From positions 1,766,953 to 1,809,057 of the forward strand of contig BFEA01000255.1 in assembly GCA_003427395.1 (NCBI GenBank): 42,105 bases of DNA. The letters run 5' to 3'. This document shows positions 1-10,794 of this stretch, piece after piece; position 1 is the first letter of the stretch; each line of letters begins with the position of its first letter. Position numbers and translations under genes: made by a program. A model generated the notes under the pieces. That model saw only the letters and a list, made by a program, of their open reading frames with translations. It made no database searches and had not been told where the DNA came from. This stretch comes from Chara braunii (taxonomy: Eukaryota > Streptophyta > Charophyceae > Charales > Characeae).

Positions 1-77
<77 letters not shown>
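1..77. repeat. (CT)n microsatellite at the window edge
   Basis: An uninterrupted CT dinucleotide run fills the first 77 bases and ends 17 bases before the stop codon of the RRP15-like gene. The window also ends in a CT run, so the two boundaries may be assembly breaks at microsatellites rather than biological borders. Confidence 0.98.
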
Positions 78-80
<3 letters not shown>

Positions 81-94
81 CAGCGTCCATTCCA

Positions 95-1027
95 TCAATC
101 ATCACCTGAACTTGAGTCCTCACCATCCGGAAATGCCAGAGTCTCAGCCTCGATCTCATTACCTTCTTCCACTTGGTCCCAATCCTTCAACCTACTTTGT
201 CGTACCATATAGTCCTCCTTCAGCACTTCCCAGCCAGGTTGCGACACTTCCCCTCCACTTCTTCGTTCCATCTGCACAGCAACGGTCCCTCCCATCTTCT
301 TCGCATCTTCCTGTCCACCGTTAGATGGCCCTCTCATCAACGTCCCTCTGAGCTCCGATAAGAAGGCCGCCTTCTTCAACTTGACGGCATCTTTCTCATC
401 CACATCTTCTTCTTCAACCTTCCTCGCTTCGCTTACCGCATTGAAGAGCTTGACCACTCCTCTGGTCGCAATCTTGAGCAGTTGCTTCTCCTTGACATCC
501 AGATAGGTCAGCGGCAGAACACGCCCTTTTGCAAGCACCTCTCGTTTAGAACGCTTGGCCTGAACGGACGCCTTCAGCTCCTCCTCTTGCCGCCGCAGTT
601 TTTCCACCACTCGCTTCTTCTTACGTGCGAGGATCGGGATCGGGACCGCCCCTGTTGCTGCCGAAGAGCCTGGCAGAGGCAAATCGCTCTTCCCGCCCAC
701 AATGGACTCGAAAGCCTTGGCGAAGGCTTCACCGGCTCTGCTTGTCCGTCCTCCTTCGCCTGTTCCATCTCCATCTCCATCGCCATCGCTGTCTTCTGCT
801 TCGTCCTCGTCGTCAGACCTCCTCCCTGTTCCATCCTCCTCCTCCTCCTCCTCCTCACCACTACCTTCTCCTTCCTCCTCCTCCTCCTCGCCGCCATCGC
901 CGTCACTCTCCTCGCCGCCATCACCGCCCAGCTCCCCTCCATCTCTTCCACCCTTTCGCTCCTTCTCTTCATCAACTCCACCATCGTTATCCTCCTCGCT
1001 CTGGCCTGCAAAAAACTGCTCCCACCC

Positions 1028-1059
<32 letters not shown>

Positions 1060-1465
1060 CTCCTACACGGCGCCCACCACCCCTTCTCCCTCGATCTGCC
1101 TCCTTGCTTTTGTCTGTAATAACAACCCCATTCCCCCCCTCGACAAGCGTCTTGTCAGCTTCGCGGGTGCTGCTGAGGTCCGCAGCCAGCTCCTTGTCAT
1201 CGGACCGCACCGTATCTTCAAGTTCATTTCCCCTGATAGGAACTTTCCAGGAATGATCCTGGGCGCCACTCTCTACGTGCCTGCCGGCGATGGCGGCGGG
1301 CACCTGTCGACCTCGACGGTCCTCACCCTCCTCGCCGTCATCGCTGTCGAAAACCGATAGATCTCGCTTGATCTTCGCGGGGAAATGAGAGGATGCACTC
1401 CGATTGCCTTTCTTCTTCCTTCCCCTAGCCATCCTAGCTCTGCTGCCTCCATCGCCGCGCGCCAT
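95..1465 (-). CDS. RRP15: RRP15-like ribosomal RNA-processing protein, apparently intronless
   Basis: A 456-residue reading frame resembling RRP15. That family acts in the nucleolus in pre-60S assembly and in processing of the 27S/32S pre-rRNA. The C-terminal half carries the family hallmarks: AFAKAF at about residues 247-252, a basic RKKKRVVEKLRR stretch at about 281-292, the core motif IATRGVVKLFNAVSEARK at about 332-349, and a closing W-x-V-L-K...SRLKDW segment at about 412-430. The N-terminal half is a lineage-specific extension: a basic start, a GGGR-rich block (about 128-147) and long Glu/Asp/Gly tracts (about 162-238). Those tracts are encoded by CTC/CCT-type triplet repeats. I chose the ATG at 1465 because a TAG lies in frame upstream at 1511-1513 and the context (G at -3, G at +4) is good; an upstream TTG is unlikely. 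The protein is longer than the roughly 250-350 residues usual for the family, because of the acidic insertion. No introns are needed to read the domain. The identity rests on motif recognition, not a search. Confidence 0.82.
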
Positions 1466-2200
1466 CGCCGATGCTTTTATGAGTATCAAGAACCCCCTCC
1501 TCTCTCCTCGCTATGCACGACAGGTAGATAGGTAGAGGTAGGTATGTAATAATTATTAATGGTGAGAGAAGAAAGAGGAAAAGAAAGAAGGACAAAAGGA
1601 AAGGAAGGTAGGTCGGTAGTTGTAGTATTGGATCTGAGAGAAGAAAGAGAGAAAATGAAAAGCAAAATGAAACAAGATCTGTCTATCTATCCATCTATCT
1701 ATCTAATTACCTGTGTGTATATGTCTGCACTACCTGTGTCTCTCCGTTGGGTGAAAAGGGATATAACTCATTTCCCTTCCCTCCGTCTCCTCCTCCTCCT
1801 CATCATCCACCTTAGTTACCAGCTAATTAGCCCATCAATCAATCCGTTTTCTTCCCTTTCTCGCAGTATGACGATCCACATCGTCGAAGCCTATCTATCA
1901 ATCCGCCCATCATCCACCTTAGCTACCAGCTTATTAGCCCATTTGCAAATCACTTGGACAGAGTTTTGCAGATCATTACGTCCGCCGTGCTCCAGCCTAT
2001 CTATCAATCAATCAGAAGCAATCAATCCACGTCATCCATCACCTACCGTTGCTCTCATGAAGCCGCCAGGGTTTGGCATCGATCACCGCACCAAAAATTG
2101 CCGCCGCCCCTTCTGCCCCCCCCGCAGCCGCAAGCACAGGGTGTCCTTCGGGGCTCGGCCTACCGCCGCCGCTGGACGTCTGCACCCACTGCATTTTGGT
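1466..2200. other. Upstream flank of the RRP15-like gene with short tetranucleotide and duplicated tracts
   Basis: No gene is supported here. The first part must hold the promoter and 5' UTR of the minus-strand RRP15-like gene, but I see no convincing TATA element. An imperfect ATCT tract lies at 1682-1706. A segment reading CATCATCCACCTTAG plus flanking bases occurs near 1801-1836 and again near 1907-1941, each followed by a TAGCCCAT tail, so it is a short local duplication about 107 bp apart. Long serine- or proline-rich frames on the plus strand over the gene and this flank are by-products of low-complexity pyrimidine sequence. Confidence 0.5.
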
Positions 2201-2216
2201 ACCCCAGAAAAAAAAA

Positions 2217-2487
2217 GAGTGGGACAACGGGTCTCACTACCCTATACAACTTTTTCCTTTAAAAAAAGGTGGGACAACGGGTCCCCCTCTCCTATACAAC
2301 ACTCGAAATGGTCTCCGACGACCCGATGTCCGGAGGAACAGAGTTCGGACAAAAATGGACAAAAAAAAAGGAAGGGAAAATTGCATCTGTGCCCCACTTG
2401 CATCTATGCCCAGTACATGTCCAACTTTGCCGCTATACCAAGTCCAGTGCCCAACTTGCATCTATACCCAAAACATGTCCTTTTTTT
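2217..2487. repeat. Short direct repeats (GTGGGACAACGGGT and CATGTCC types)
   Basis: Two copies of a unit starting GTGGGACAACGGGT and ending CCTATACAAC lie about 50 bp apart (about 2219-2252 and 2269-2302), each preceded by an A-run. Immediately downstream, a second unit containing ACTTGCATCTATRCCCA and ACATGTCC occurs at about 2396-2422 and 2454-2480. A further ACCCAAAACATGTCCAACTT follows near 2591-2610. No coding signature is visible. These look like remnants of repeat insertions. Confidence 0.6.
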
Positions 2488-2633
2488 CTTTCTTTTTTTT
2501 TTTTTTGAAAAACATGCCCCCCCCCAGTGTTAGTGGTGCTGATAAGAGCAGCCACCACTAGCACCTGGGGAGAGGCTCCATCTATTGGTGACCCAAAACA
2601 TGTCCAACTTTCTCGTGGGCCAACTTGCAACCT

Positions 2634-3212
2634 TGTGTAGGTCTCTTGCAGATAAAATAGGAAAATGGTAGTCTGTAGATGATGCCAGATCGCAGAGACG
2701 TGAGTCAGAAAGGTGGGCCGCAGGCCCGCACACCGCGGGAAAGTCGAGGGCGGGCGGGACCGCTTCACCAAATCAAGGCGAGGGGAAAAAGGACTCGACC
2801 TCTAAGGACCTGACCCTTGTGTCAGCGAGGCCGTGCTTCAGACGGGGTAAGTTGTCACATCAGATCCAAAAAAACATAGATGTTGAGTGGGTGCTTGTTT
2901 GACATGGATGAAAATAACTGCGCTGCTTGTGGTCCTTAGATTTTGTAGATCTACGTTCTGCAATTGACATCCAAAATGGTAGCGGTCTGGTGCCAAGTTC
3001 CAACCATCGTCCTTGTTGTTTTTGTTGCTGTAGGCCGAGGATGGTTGTTTGTTGAATCCGGTTCGCCCACCTTGTGCGCGACCAGGTGCGCGGTTGTTGG
3101 CGTAATGTTGTGTAGGTCTCTTCCAGATAAAATAGGAAAATGGTAGTCTGTAGATGATGCCATATCACATGGGAGTGAGTCAGAAAGGTGGGCCGCAGGC
3201 CCGCACACCTCC
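2634..3212. repeat. Direct repeat of about 100 bp, two copies (2634-2739 and 3109-3212)
   Basis: Both copies begin TGTGTAGGTCTCTT, run through GATAAAATAGGAAAATGG and TCTGTAGATGATGCCA, and end with a GTGGGCCGCAGGCCCGCACAC block. They differ at a handful of positions and then diverge. They bracket the dispersed repeat described next. This suggests a composite or nested insertion, or that the short repeat is the far end of the larger family. Confidence 0.75.
2762..3108. repeat. Dispersed repeat family, copy 1 (second copy at 14163-14650)
   Basis: This block matches 14163-14650 over most of its length. Shared landmarks are TTCACC-AATCAAGGCGAGGGG, GACCTGACCCTTGTG, GTGCTTCAG followed by GGGGTAAGTTGTCACATCAG, AGATCTACGTTCTG, and the terminal GGTGCGCGGTTG...TAATGTT. 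Copy 1 lacks about 150 bp that copy 2 has between CTTGTG and GCGAGG. The shared GTAAGT looks like a 5' splice site after a coding-like stretch in copy 2. The class of element is unknown. Confidence 0.75.
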
Positions 3213-3976
3213 TGAAATCGCCCAACTCCCTCCATCGTCCCGCAAGTGACACCGTCGTCTTGCAGGGAATGGTGAAACGAACGACTGAGCGATGGAGTCT
3301 GGAGGCAGAAGCGGAGCACTCCTTACTTTGAAGGTGGATACGAGGCTGGTCTTGCGTGGAGTAGCGCGTTGGTTGGTGAATATGGAGCTGGTTGGCAATG
3401 GAGAGGGGGGATGAAAAAACTCCTTTTTGCCTTGAATGAATGGTTGGAGCAAAACAATGTTGGAAGAGATTGTATGACCTGTATTGATTTGGATGTGTTG
3501 TCATTCGTCAGCAGCCTGTGGGTCGTTGAGGTAGAGGGTCATTGTTGAACTTCCGATGTTGAAGACCTGCCACTTGTGTCTACGTCCACAGTAGATGTAG
3601 TTGTAAATTACTTGAGTGCTTGCTTTCGATTGCTCGGAAGGGATAACAAAGGTGATCCTTGTCTAAGTAGCAGGGTGCGAGCCTTTCGCAAGTCGCCTCT
3701 TAGTAATACCCTCTCTCTCAACTTTCTGAAGCTCCCTCTCTCTCGTCGACCACCCCTCTACTCTCCTTTTCCCACTCCTCTTCCCTCTTCGTCGCTCTTC
3801 ACTCATGAACCTCTGTGTCCCTCCCCTACACTCGTGCTCCATATCGGGAGTACTCCCTGCAGAGAGGTGTGGTTGAAGAATCAGCGCGTCTTTTAAGATG
3901 GTCTAAATTAAAAAGGACGGTGGAGCATGTTAAAAAAAAAACGTGAAGGTTTTGAAATGATATGCGGAAGCTTAGG
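3213..3976. other. No recognised gene
   Basis: This stretch between the dispersed repeat and the DIRS-like recombinase remnant holds only short open frames without recognisable motifs. It is GT-rich near 3480-3640 and pyrimidine-rich near 3700-3830. Part of it could be the decayed upstream portion of the recombinase reading frame or a terminal repeat of the DIRS-like element, but I could not match a terminal repeat by eye. Confidence 0.4.
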
Positions 3977-4437
3977 CTTATCGTGATGGGGAAGCGTTCC
4001 TATATTTATGGGAGAGTTGGCAGCGATGTGTTGAAGGACTTATATTACAATATAAGGAAATTGATTTCGAACCGAGGGTTGTGCAGTTGGGGTATAAAAA
4101 AATTGATCCTCGTGGAGGAAGGTTTATAATAAGGTTACGTGATCCAGAAGGGGAGGAGGAGACGTTCTTGGGTTGACTTCCAGTGTTGTTGAGGAATTAT
4201 GAACGTTTGGGGCAGGATTTACGAAGGGAATATTTGTTCCGGTCGATGAGTGGTGAGGGTCCGGTGAGTGGTGGTGGATTTAACAAGCGCATAGAAAAGT
4301 GGTTTGAGGAAGCAAGTGTTTATGAAGGAGAGAGTGGTCACAACTTCCAAATAGGGGGGGGTGAGGCGGGGATAGAGGAGGGTTGGAGTCAGGGGGAAAT
4401 GATGCGGCAGGGGACATGGAGTAGTGTCGAGAAATAA
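3977..4437 (+). pseudogene. Tyrosine recombinase remnant of a DIRS-like retroelement
   Basis: In one plus-strand frame, with a TGA near 4174, the order of segments matches the catalytic domain of DIRS/Crypton-type tyrosine recombinases. There is a helix with LYLWESWQRCVEGL (region of the first catalytic Arg), a strand with IIRLRDPEGEEETF, a segment LPVLLRNYERLGQDL like the usual C-P-V-x2-L-x2-Y region, and then EYLF. The last part is a box II-like segment: an amphipathic helix RIEKWFEEASVYEGES, then GHNFQIGGG where functional family members have H-x-x-R (here His at 4339 is kept and Arg is Gln), and MMRQGTW where H-x-G-W is expected. No nucleophilic Tyr is seen before the TAA at 4435-4437. 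It is inactive. It lies on the strand opposite the reverse transcriptase that follows and converges with it. Family assignment is by eye. Confidence 0.6.
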
Positions 4438-4676
4438 TTCGTCGAGGATGGAAAAGAAGGAGTGGTGAGGGTTTAAGTGGAAAAGAAGAATGTTGTGAGG
4501 CCGAGGATTGTGGGGTTAGGGTTGCTGAAGTGAACCCCAGGGCTGGGGAGACAAGAAAATCTGGATTCGAGGATGGTGAAACGGTGGATAATGTTGAGTG
4601 AGAGGGTGCGGAGTACCAAGAGGTGCGTTGCGAGGAAGGTAGTATAAGAAGATAGGAAGATGGGCTAGCGAGCGCC

Positions 4677-6360
4677 TTAGAGAGGGTGTGGTGCATAAGT
4701 GTTGTGGATGGGAAAATCCATCGGTAGGAAAGTGACGATAGTAAGTTCCAATCCAACGAGAGAGCGTTTATCTGAGATGCTTTGGTTGATCAGTTTCTTG
4801 AGACGAAAGTCGGACAGGCACGGTGGTAATCTGATGCGAAAAGGTCGATGGTTGGTGTATCTAATTGAAAAAATATTTTCACCTTTATATGACCAGTCAA
4901 CCCCCAATCAGTGTTATCTTCAATCTTGGAGATTGAGTCAGCTATTGTATTTAAAGTTATGGGTATCCAAACGGGGTTGAGGAGGGAATCGAAAGTAACA
5001 AGTATGGATTACTTAACCATGGGTTGAAGCATTCGTCTGTGGATTTCATACGTAAAGGCAAGGTTGTGGTTGTCTGACTATGTGAGTGCAGTATGATAAA
5101 GGTTGAGGAGAGGAGTTGTGGGTGTGTTGAGGCAAGGAATCAGAACGTCTCTAAGATAGCAAAAAGATCTCTGTGGGTGGATGAAGAATTGAGTAATGAG
5201 TGTGGGAGGCACTGATTGAGTGTAATGGGTTATTGGTGGAGGGGGTAGATACTAATTGCTGCAATTTGGGTTTTTGAAGCATCCGTGAAAATGGTTAAGG
5301 ATGCGAGTCGGACAATCCAAAGTCTTCCAGGGAGGAGTGGTAGGTGAAGTATCAACCACATGAAGTCCTGAATGAGGTTGTCCGAAATGCACACAGGGGA
5401 ATCTCAGAGGCATGTGAGATGGCTTCGTAGAGTGAGGAAAGATATAGGTGAGTTGGTAAGAAAACTTTAAATAAGGAAACAACTTTAAGTTTTCCTGCTA
5501 GTTTCACGATTGTCCTGCCAGAAGGGTTGGAGGAGGATTGGGGGAGGGTGAGAATCTTTTGGATTTATCATCAGGAACTTTTATTCTTTTAGAGTTTATG
5601 GTAAACCCTAAAAAGCGAATGGATTGGCAGGGAGAAAAAAACATTTGTGAGTGTTAAGGAAAAAACAAAGGTTGTGGAGTAAAGTTACGTAGTTAAGAGA
5701 TTGTCAAAGGAGCAAACTTTAAGGAAGGTTTTTGTTAGCAAGCGAGGAGTCATTTATTTATGATGTGGCAAAGACGTTACTAATATTGAGTTTAACCATG
5801 ATCTCTTGCATGTCAGCTGTAAAGATCCAACAAGCAGATGAGATGTCAAAGCATAAGGTTTTGAATTGGTAGTTAAGTTCATTCGAGTTAAAGGCTAGAT
5901 AAGGGCATGATTTGGGGTGGACTGGGATGTGGTAATAACCGTTTTTTATTTTGAAGCATGTAAGAAAATCTTGCGTTAGGGTACCAGATAGATGGGCAGT
6001 GGCATCGTTCATTGATTCATAGTGAAAAGGAGGAAAGGTAATGAAGAGATTGACGAAACGGACATCAAGTGTGAAGCTGGTTTTGGAATAGTTATCTGTT
6101 GCGAAAACATGGTTGATTATTATTGAGTGTGAGGAGGGTTCTATGACTCTAGTTGAGAGGAGTTGGGATACGGTTGAGGAGATGAATTTGATGTGGTGGG
6201 GTGGATTATTGTGATTGGGAATAGTGAGCAGGGGGGTGGAGTTGAGCTTAAGAGCATGTTTGAAACGAGAGGCGGGAATAATAAATTTGACCGTTAACTT
6301 CAATAATTTTATAAGTTGGGATGTGGGAGGTACCTTTGAACTGGAGTCTGACACCGTGAT
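4677..6360 (-). pseudogene. DIRS-like reverse transcriptase / RNase H remnant
   Basis: Read on the minus strand with several frame changes. From about 6480 to 6330 there is a start-of-domain segment with LQCMHHGVRLQF. The 6354-5758 frame then holds the RT core: VIEPSSHSII; FTLDVRFVN (usual R-x-I-x-D-L-R-x-V-N); CFKIKNGYYHIPVHP, where the catalytic Asp of D-x-K-x-G-Y is replaced by Lys; and YQFKTLCFDISSACWIFT, the degenerate P-F-G-L-x2-A-P region. In a neighbouring frame IIND sits where Y-x-D-D belongs. LGFTINSKRIKVP (about 5613-5553) is the post-catalytic motif. THRDLFAILETF (about 5178-5140) resembles the RNase H S-x-R-E-L-x-A-I helix. At 4907-4677 a DFRLKKLINQSISD...TF stretch resembles the D-W-x-L...W-G-P-x2-V-D-x-F-A connector typical of DIRS elements. 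Many stops and frameshifts mark it as old. A pararetroviral or Ty3 origin is less likely because the motif order and connector fit DIRS. Confidence 0.6.
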
Positions 6361-6590
6361 GCATGCATTGTAGCACTGAGTGGGAGTATCTCCTTGAGGA
6401 TGATGAGAGTAGAAGAGACCAATTAGATAAGTGGCTTGATGGAGAGGAGACGAAAAAGTTGTCGGGGTTTCTCAACCATGACGAGTGCTCCTGGAGAGCG
6501 AAGGTGGCGAGGCAGAGGTCTGAGTGTGAGGGTGGTGTTTCAAGGTTGGAGAGAATAGAGGGGATGGAAAGAATGAGGAAAAGGGAAAGG

Positions 6591-6812
6591 TTACTCGGAG
6601 GTTCTGGCGGAGTCTGCGGCTGCGGAGCGCGATTGGTCCGATTTCCTCTGGTCATAATCCGAGTGAGGCTTCTTGGTTGCTCGATAGTAGTCATATCCTC
6701 TATCCTTGTCGTCTTCGAAGTGGCACTTGGATGATGACCTCTTGCCATCTTTTGTCTTGAAGTGCTCGTCATTCTTTCGATACGATGAGTATTCGGATTC
6801 CGGAATTCCCAA
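6591..6812 (-). pseudogene. Probable gag C-terminal segment of the DIRS-like element
   Basis: A short minus-strand frame rich in Lys, Asp, Ser, Tyr and Arg (for example FKTKDGKRSSSKCHFEDDKD) lies just upstream, in the minus sense, of the reverse transcriptase. Hydrophilic, basic gag tails occupy this position in DIRS-type retroelements. No zinc finger is visible. It is linked to the polymerase only through a frame change near 6590. I assign it by position and composition, not by a diagnostic motif. Confidence 0.35.
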
Positions 6813-6919
6813 CCTTCAAGATAAAACAAGATAATAGATAAGCCCCTCAACGCAACGGCGTGGACCTATTGGCAGTCCGGGGGCGATAAAATAATATAAT
6901 TCAGGCGACGACCCTTTAC

Positions 6920-7177
6920 TTACATGTGAGCATTGCGTCTAACGAGGCGCATGCAATAATTGTACTCAGACTTGATGATGGGTTCTGCCTTGTTCATGAC
7001 TTGCCTCATTGCGTTGTCAAACAACTGTCTTACTGACTTGGAAATGAGGGGTTCGGCGCAGTCCTTGGCTACTGATGCGACTCGTGCACTGAAATCTGCA
7101 GCGAAGGCCTTTCCAATGAGGAAGTATGAATAATTCATGTTAATCTCAAGGAAACGAATGTATGCTTCGATCTGCAA
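6920..7177 (-). pseudogene. Putative spliced exon of the DIRS-like gag (unrecognised protein)
   Basis: A coding-like minus-strand segment includes YIRFLEINMNYSYFLIGKAF and KSVRQLFDNAMRQVMNKAEP. It is preceded at about 7178-7190 by a pyrimidine-rich tract ending in CTTGCAG, a good 3' splice site. It is followed at about 6919-6926 by ATGTAAGTAA, a good 5' splice site. Helix-forming composition and position upstream of the polymerase suggest a gag-like structural protein, but an exon of a captured host gene cannot be excluded. I do not recognise the family. Confidence 0.35.
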
Positions 7178-7202
7178 GTAGTAGCAAGGAGAGGCAAACG
7201 TC

Positions 7203-7432
7203 GTCTTCTAAGATGCAAGTTCGTCGTAGGCATGTTAAGACTCGCCGTGAAGCTTCTGCTGAATTCCGTTCATCTTCGATTGAAGCCTCTGGTAGAGTTG
7301 GCTCAGACTAGAGTTCTCTTCTTGCCTGTTGAGGTGTTGGTTCTTGAGCTGCTCAATGGAGAGGCGAGTCTCCTCCAGTTTGGTAGCCATTTACTGCATG
7401 AGTTGTTCAAAAGCTTTGATAGTGGCCTGTGA
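7203..7432 (-). pseudogene. Coiled-coil exon-like segment upstream of the DIRS-like element
   Basis: On the minus strand one frame reads as a heptad-rich coiled coil (ATKLEETRLSIEQLKNQHL, then QEENSSLSQLYQRLQSK). It is interrupted by a TAA near 7390 and another near 7230. It lies between the exon-like segment at 6920-7177 and a further open stretch at 7481-7678, so the three may be exons of one decayed gag-like or host-derived gene. Function unknown. Confidence 0.3.
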
Positions 7433-7480
7433 AATTAGAGATCAGGAAGAAAATTGTATGTCTGAATGATGGTGGGGCGC

Positions 7481-7678
7481 TTATGGTGTAAGTGTTTGAA
7501 CATTGAAGACCAGTTCATTGAGGTTTTGGGAGAGGGGGTTGATACAGTCAACAATCTTTGGACGTGTGAAAACACGAGGTAGGATAGGGAGGACGACGAA
7601 GATTTCTGCACTAATCACTGATTGAGGGCCTGATGCGGCAAGGAATGTGTTGAGCCAATGATCCATCTGCACAAGCAT
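7481..7678 (-). pseudogene. Exon-like segment of unknown function near the DIRS-like gag
   Basis: A 65-residue open minus-strand stretch with a coding-like mix of residues (MDHWLNTFLAASGPQSV, then hydrophobic and proline-containing sequence). No motif is recognised. It is reported because it continues a row of three coding-like segments in one orientation upstream of the DIRS-like polymerase. Confidence 0.22.
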
Positions 7679-7679
7679 A

Positions 7680-8272
7680 GGTTGTCATTAGTTATTATTA
7701 TTTTTTTTTAATTTTAAATGAAGAAATTTTATTGATTGTGATCCTTTTGTTACCCTGTTTCTTCATCCCATCGTTCTTCTTGTCCTGGTCCCCCGCCCCC
7801 TTTTTTTTTAATAGAGTTTTATCTTTATAAACTTTCATATTTACGCAGAGATGGGGTGACAACTAATGCCATGCTTCAACAACTGAATGATAGATGGCTT
7901 GTGTGATTGTTTTTTTTTTTTTGTTTTTTTTTTTGAAAGTGTAATTTATAGTTAGAGGTGTGCTTCTACCGCTTGTGAATGGTAAAATAATGTATGGCTA
8001 ATTGATAGGTGAGACTTCTGGTTCACATGTTATTGTTATTTAAACAGTCATCAGAAATTGCAATACTCAGCATAAGAGGGGTAGGTGGTCTTAGGGAGTA
8101 TTAGGGTGCCTAAGTATTCTGTCGAATTGACGAGTTGATTGTCATGTGGGAAGGTTACTGGTAGGTTGCAATCGAGTGGTGTTTCTTTACTTTTTTTTTT
8201 TTTTTGGGGGGGGGGGGGGAAAGGGGGGGGGAATTGATTTGATTCATCCCCGTGTGTTGCTTTCTCTCCCCC

Positions 8273-8315
<43 letters not shown>

Positions 8316-8646
8316 GCGTTAAGATATGCGAGGATATCTGATTTGTGAAGGATATTTTCAAAAAGGAAAACACATAAGAGAATTGGTGGTATGGAGAGGA
8401 GGATGGGAAATGATATTGATAACAATGTAAAAGTAGGAAGGACGATGGTGAGAAGTGGGTTGTGGGAGGTGATGAAGAGGAGTTTAAGTGAGAAGGAGAT
8501 GGTATGTTGAAGAAAAATTCGAAGAAATTGCTCCATAGTTTTGCCTGCAAAAAAAACAGTCAAGAATGAATATGAGCTATAGTAACGAAATGTTGATTCA
8601 TAGGGGTGATGGATTGTAGGGTTCTAGCAATCTGTTGATGAGTCAA

Positions 8647-8677
<31 letters not shown>

Positions 8678-9060
8678 TTTTTAATTGCGAATGATTAGTC
8701 CTTCATTGGTAGGATAAATGTTTTATAGCTTGATTATTTGAGCATTATACTTGCTTTATTGTTTCGTCAGTCTGCGGTTTTATGAAACAGTCGTGCGATT
8801 AATGTAGGATGCAGTTGAGAATGAATGGTAGGCAAGGTAGTCGAAGGTTTTGCTTTAGATTGCCCATGCTCTTTATGATTTTTTTATTTTATTTTTTTAA
8901 GGAAACAAATAATCATTTTTTGGAGGATTGTAATGAAGTACGACAGTATATTCATCTAAGATTGTTGCTTCTTGGAGCTTGGCGAATATATGTTTTTTCG
9001 GTCCTCCTTTTTTCTTTTTTGAGGAGGATACATGGGCGGAAAGGAGATAAATAAGGAATA
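7680..9060. other. AT-rich stretch with homopolymer runs and an (AT)n tract; no gene
   Basis: The region contains T-runs near 7701-7710, 7910-7934, 8190-8205 and 8274-8313, a G-run at 8206-8219, and an AT alternation at about 8655-8679. On the minus strand a TTTTTTTTGCAG tract near 8545-8556 looks like a 3' splice site before a short hydrophobic frame, but I see no recognisable protein. Confidence 0.55.
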
Positions 9061-10760
9061 TGAAAATGTAGTAGGTCAATCAATCGATTAGTGAGTTGGT
9101 TGATTAATATGAATTGAGTTGTTGGGGATGTTCAATGACAACTTGACTGTGTAGTTGCTGAGGGAGGGGTTTGTATAGTCTTGTTCGATGTTGGAGGATA
9201 TATTCCTATATATATCGTCAAATAGAACTGCCCGGTAAACCGTAGGCAGAGAGGGAGAAGAGGACAACAAACGAGGGGCTGTGACAAACTGTTTCGTCGG
9301 AGTTTCATATATTTTTTATAGCTGATAACTAGGAATCGATCGAGTATCCTATTGAGTGGTCGATCAAGTAGTTGATTGATTTTCATTTTTTTTTCTGGTC
9401 GCATGATAAGTTGGGTAATTGGTTGGTCTGTTGATTGGTTGTCTGTTGGTAGTTGCTGCCGAGATTGTTGGAGGGAGAAAGTGTGATAATGCATTTGTGG
9501 TAATCTTTGTCGAAATATGTTTGAAGTTTTGTGTCTGCCTATATGATAGTTGATTTGCTCTTGTCAATTCGATTGATCAATTGGTTGGGTATTCTATTGG
9601 TCAACTAATTAGTGGGTTTAATCAATAATGGTAACGTAAGTGAAGGTGTGCGTAAAAACAAGTAGTCATCTGCTCTAAGTAATCATCGCTTGGAGGAGTT
9701 ATCAGTCGATTAGGCGAGTGTTCTTATTGGTTAGTCTGGTAATCAATGGGTTGATGGATGGGTAGTCAATCGGGTAATGTTTTCAGTAATCGTTCGATCG
9801 AATAGTCGGTTAATCAAAGTGGTAATGAATTGATTTAATTAGTTTGATAATTGAGGGAGTTTGATGACGAAGATGATGGAATGTGAAATAATCGACTTTC
9901 CAATTTGTCGGGTAGTATAACATTTGAGCAATCGGTTGAAGTTAGAATCGGTTAGTAGTCAATGTGGGTTATCAGGTTATAGGTCGTTATGTAAGTTAGT
10001 GGAAAAGGTTGGAGTAGTGTTTGATTTACACGTCGAGTGAACGATTGCTTGTTCCGATCAATCTGATGATCGATCGACTGATTTGTCTGTTTGGCGGCAT
10101 GATATAGAAATCTAACAAGTTTTTTTTTTTTTTTTTTGTCAATCGATTGGGCCAAATTGATAGAGTGGTTAATCGGGTTGACGATCGGATGATTAAGTAG
10201 TCGATCGATCTCTTGATCGATCATTTGAAAATTTGTGGTAATTGTAAGTTTGGTCAGTTGATTGTGAATGATTAATTAGTAAAGTTATCAATTGAACGGT
10301 TGATTAGTCGATCAAGTGGTTGACTGTTCTATTGGCGAATCGACCGAATGACTGGATAATATTTTATGTGTGGTTGATTGGTGGTGTGGATATTGGAATA
10401 AGTGTGACCGCGTAAGTGGAAGTGGCAAAGGTTGGGATATAGGTGATTGGTAAACCGATTGCTTGTTTCTGGTCGGTCTGATAAACAATCGATCGGTTGA
10501 TTTGACTATCTGGTGATATGATCGAATGATCGGTTGTTTGATCGATGATGCAGTCAATTAATTTGAGTGTTCTATAAAGTGGTCGATTGGGTTGTCGGTC
10601 GGATGACTGATTAGTTGATCGGTGGATTAATTGAAAGTGAATGATGAATTAGCGGAGTGATCAATCGACTGATGTATTAGTCGATCGACCGATTGACCGA
10701 TTTATTTGATTGAGTAATTCATCAAATTGATTATTAGTCATTTGTCGATCGGTGGTTGGC

Positions 10761-10794
<34 letters not shown>

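Noticed and set aside
482-1360. Long plus-strand Ser/Leu/Pro-rich frames opposite the RRP15-like gene
   Set aside because: They are complements of the triplet-repeat acidic tract and have no motifs; the minus strand holds the conserved domain.
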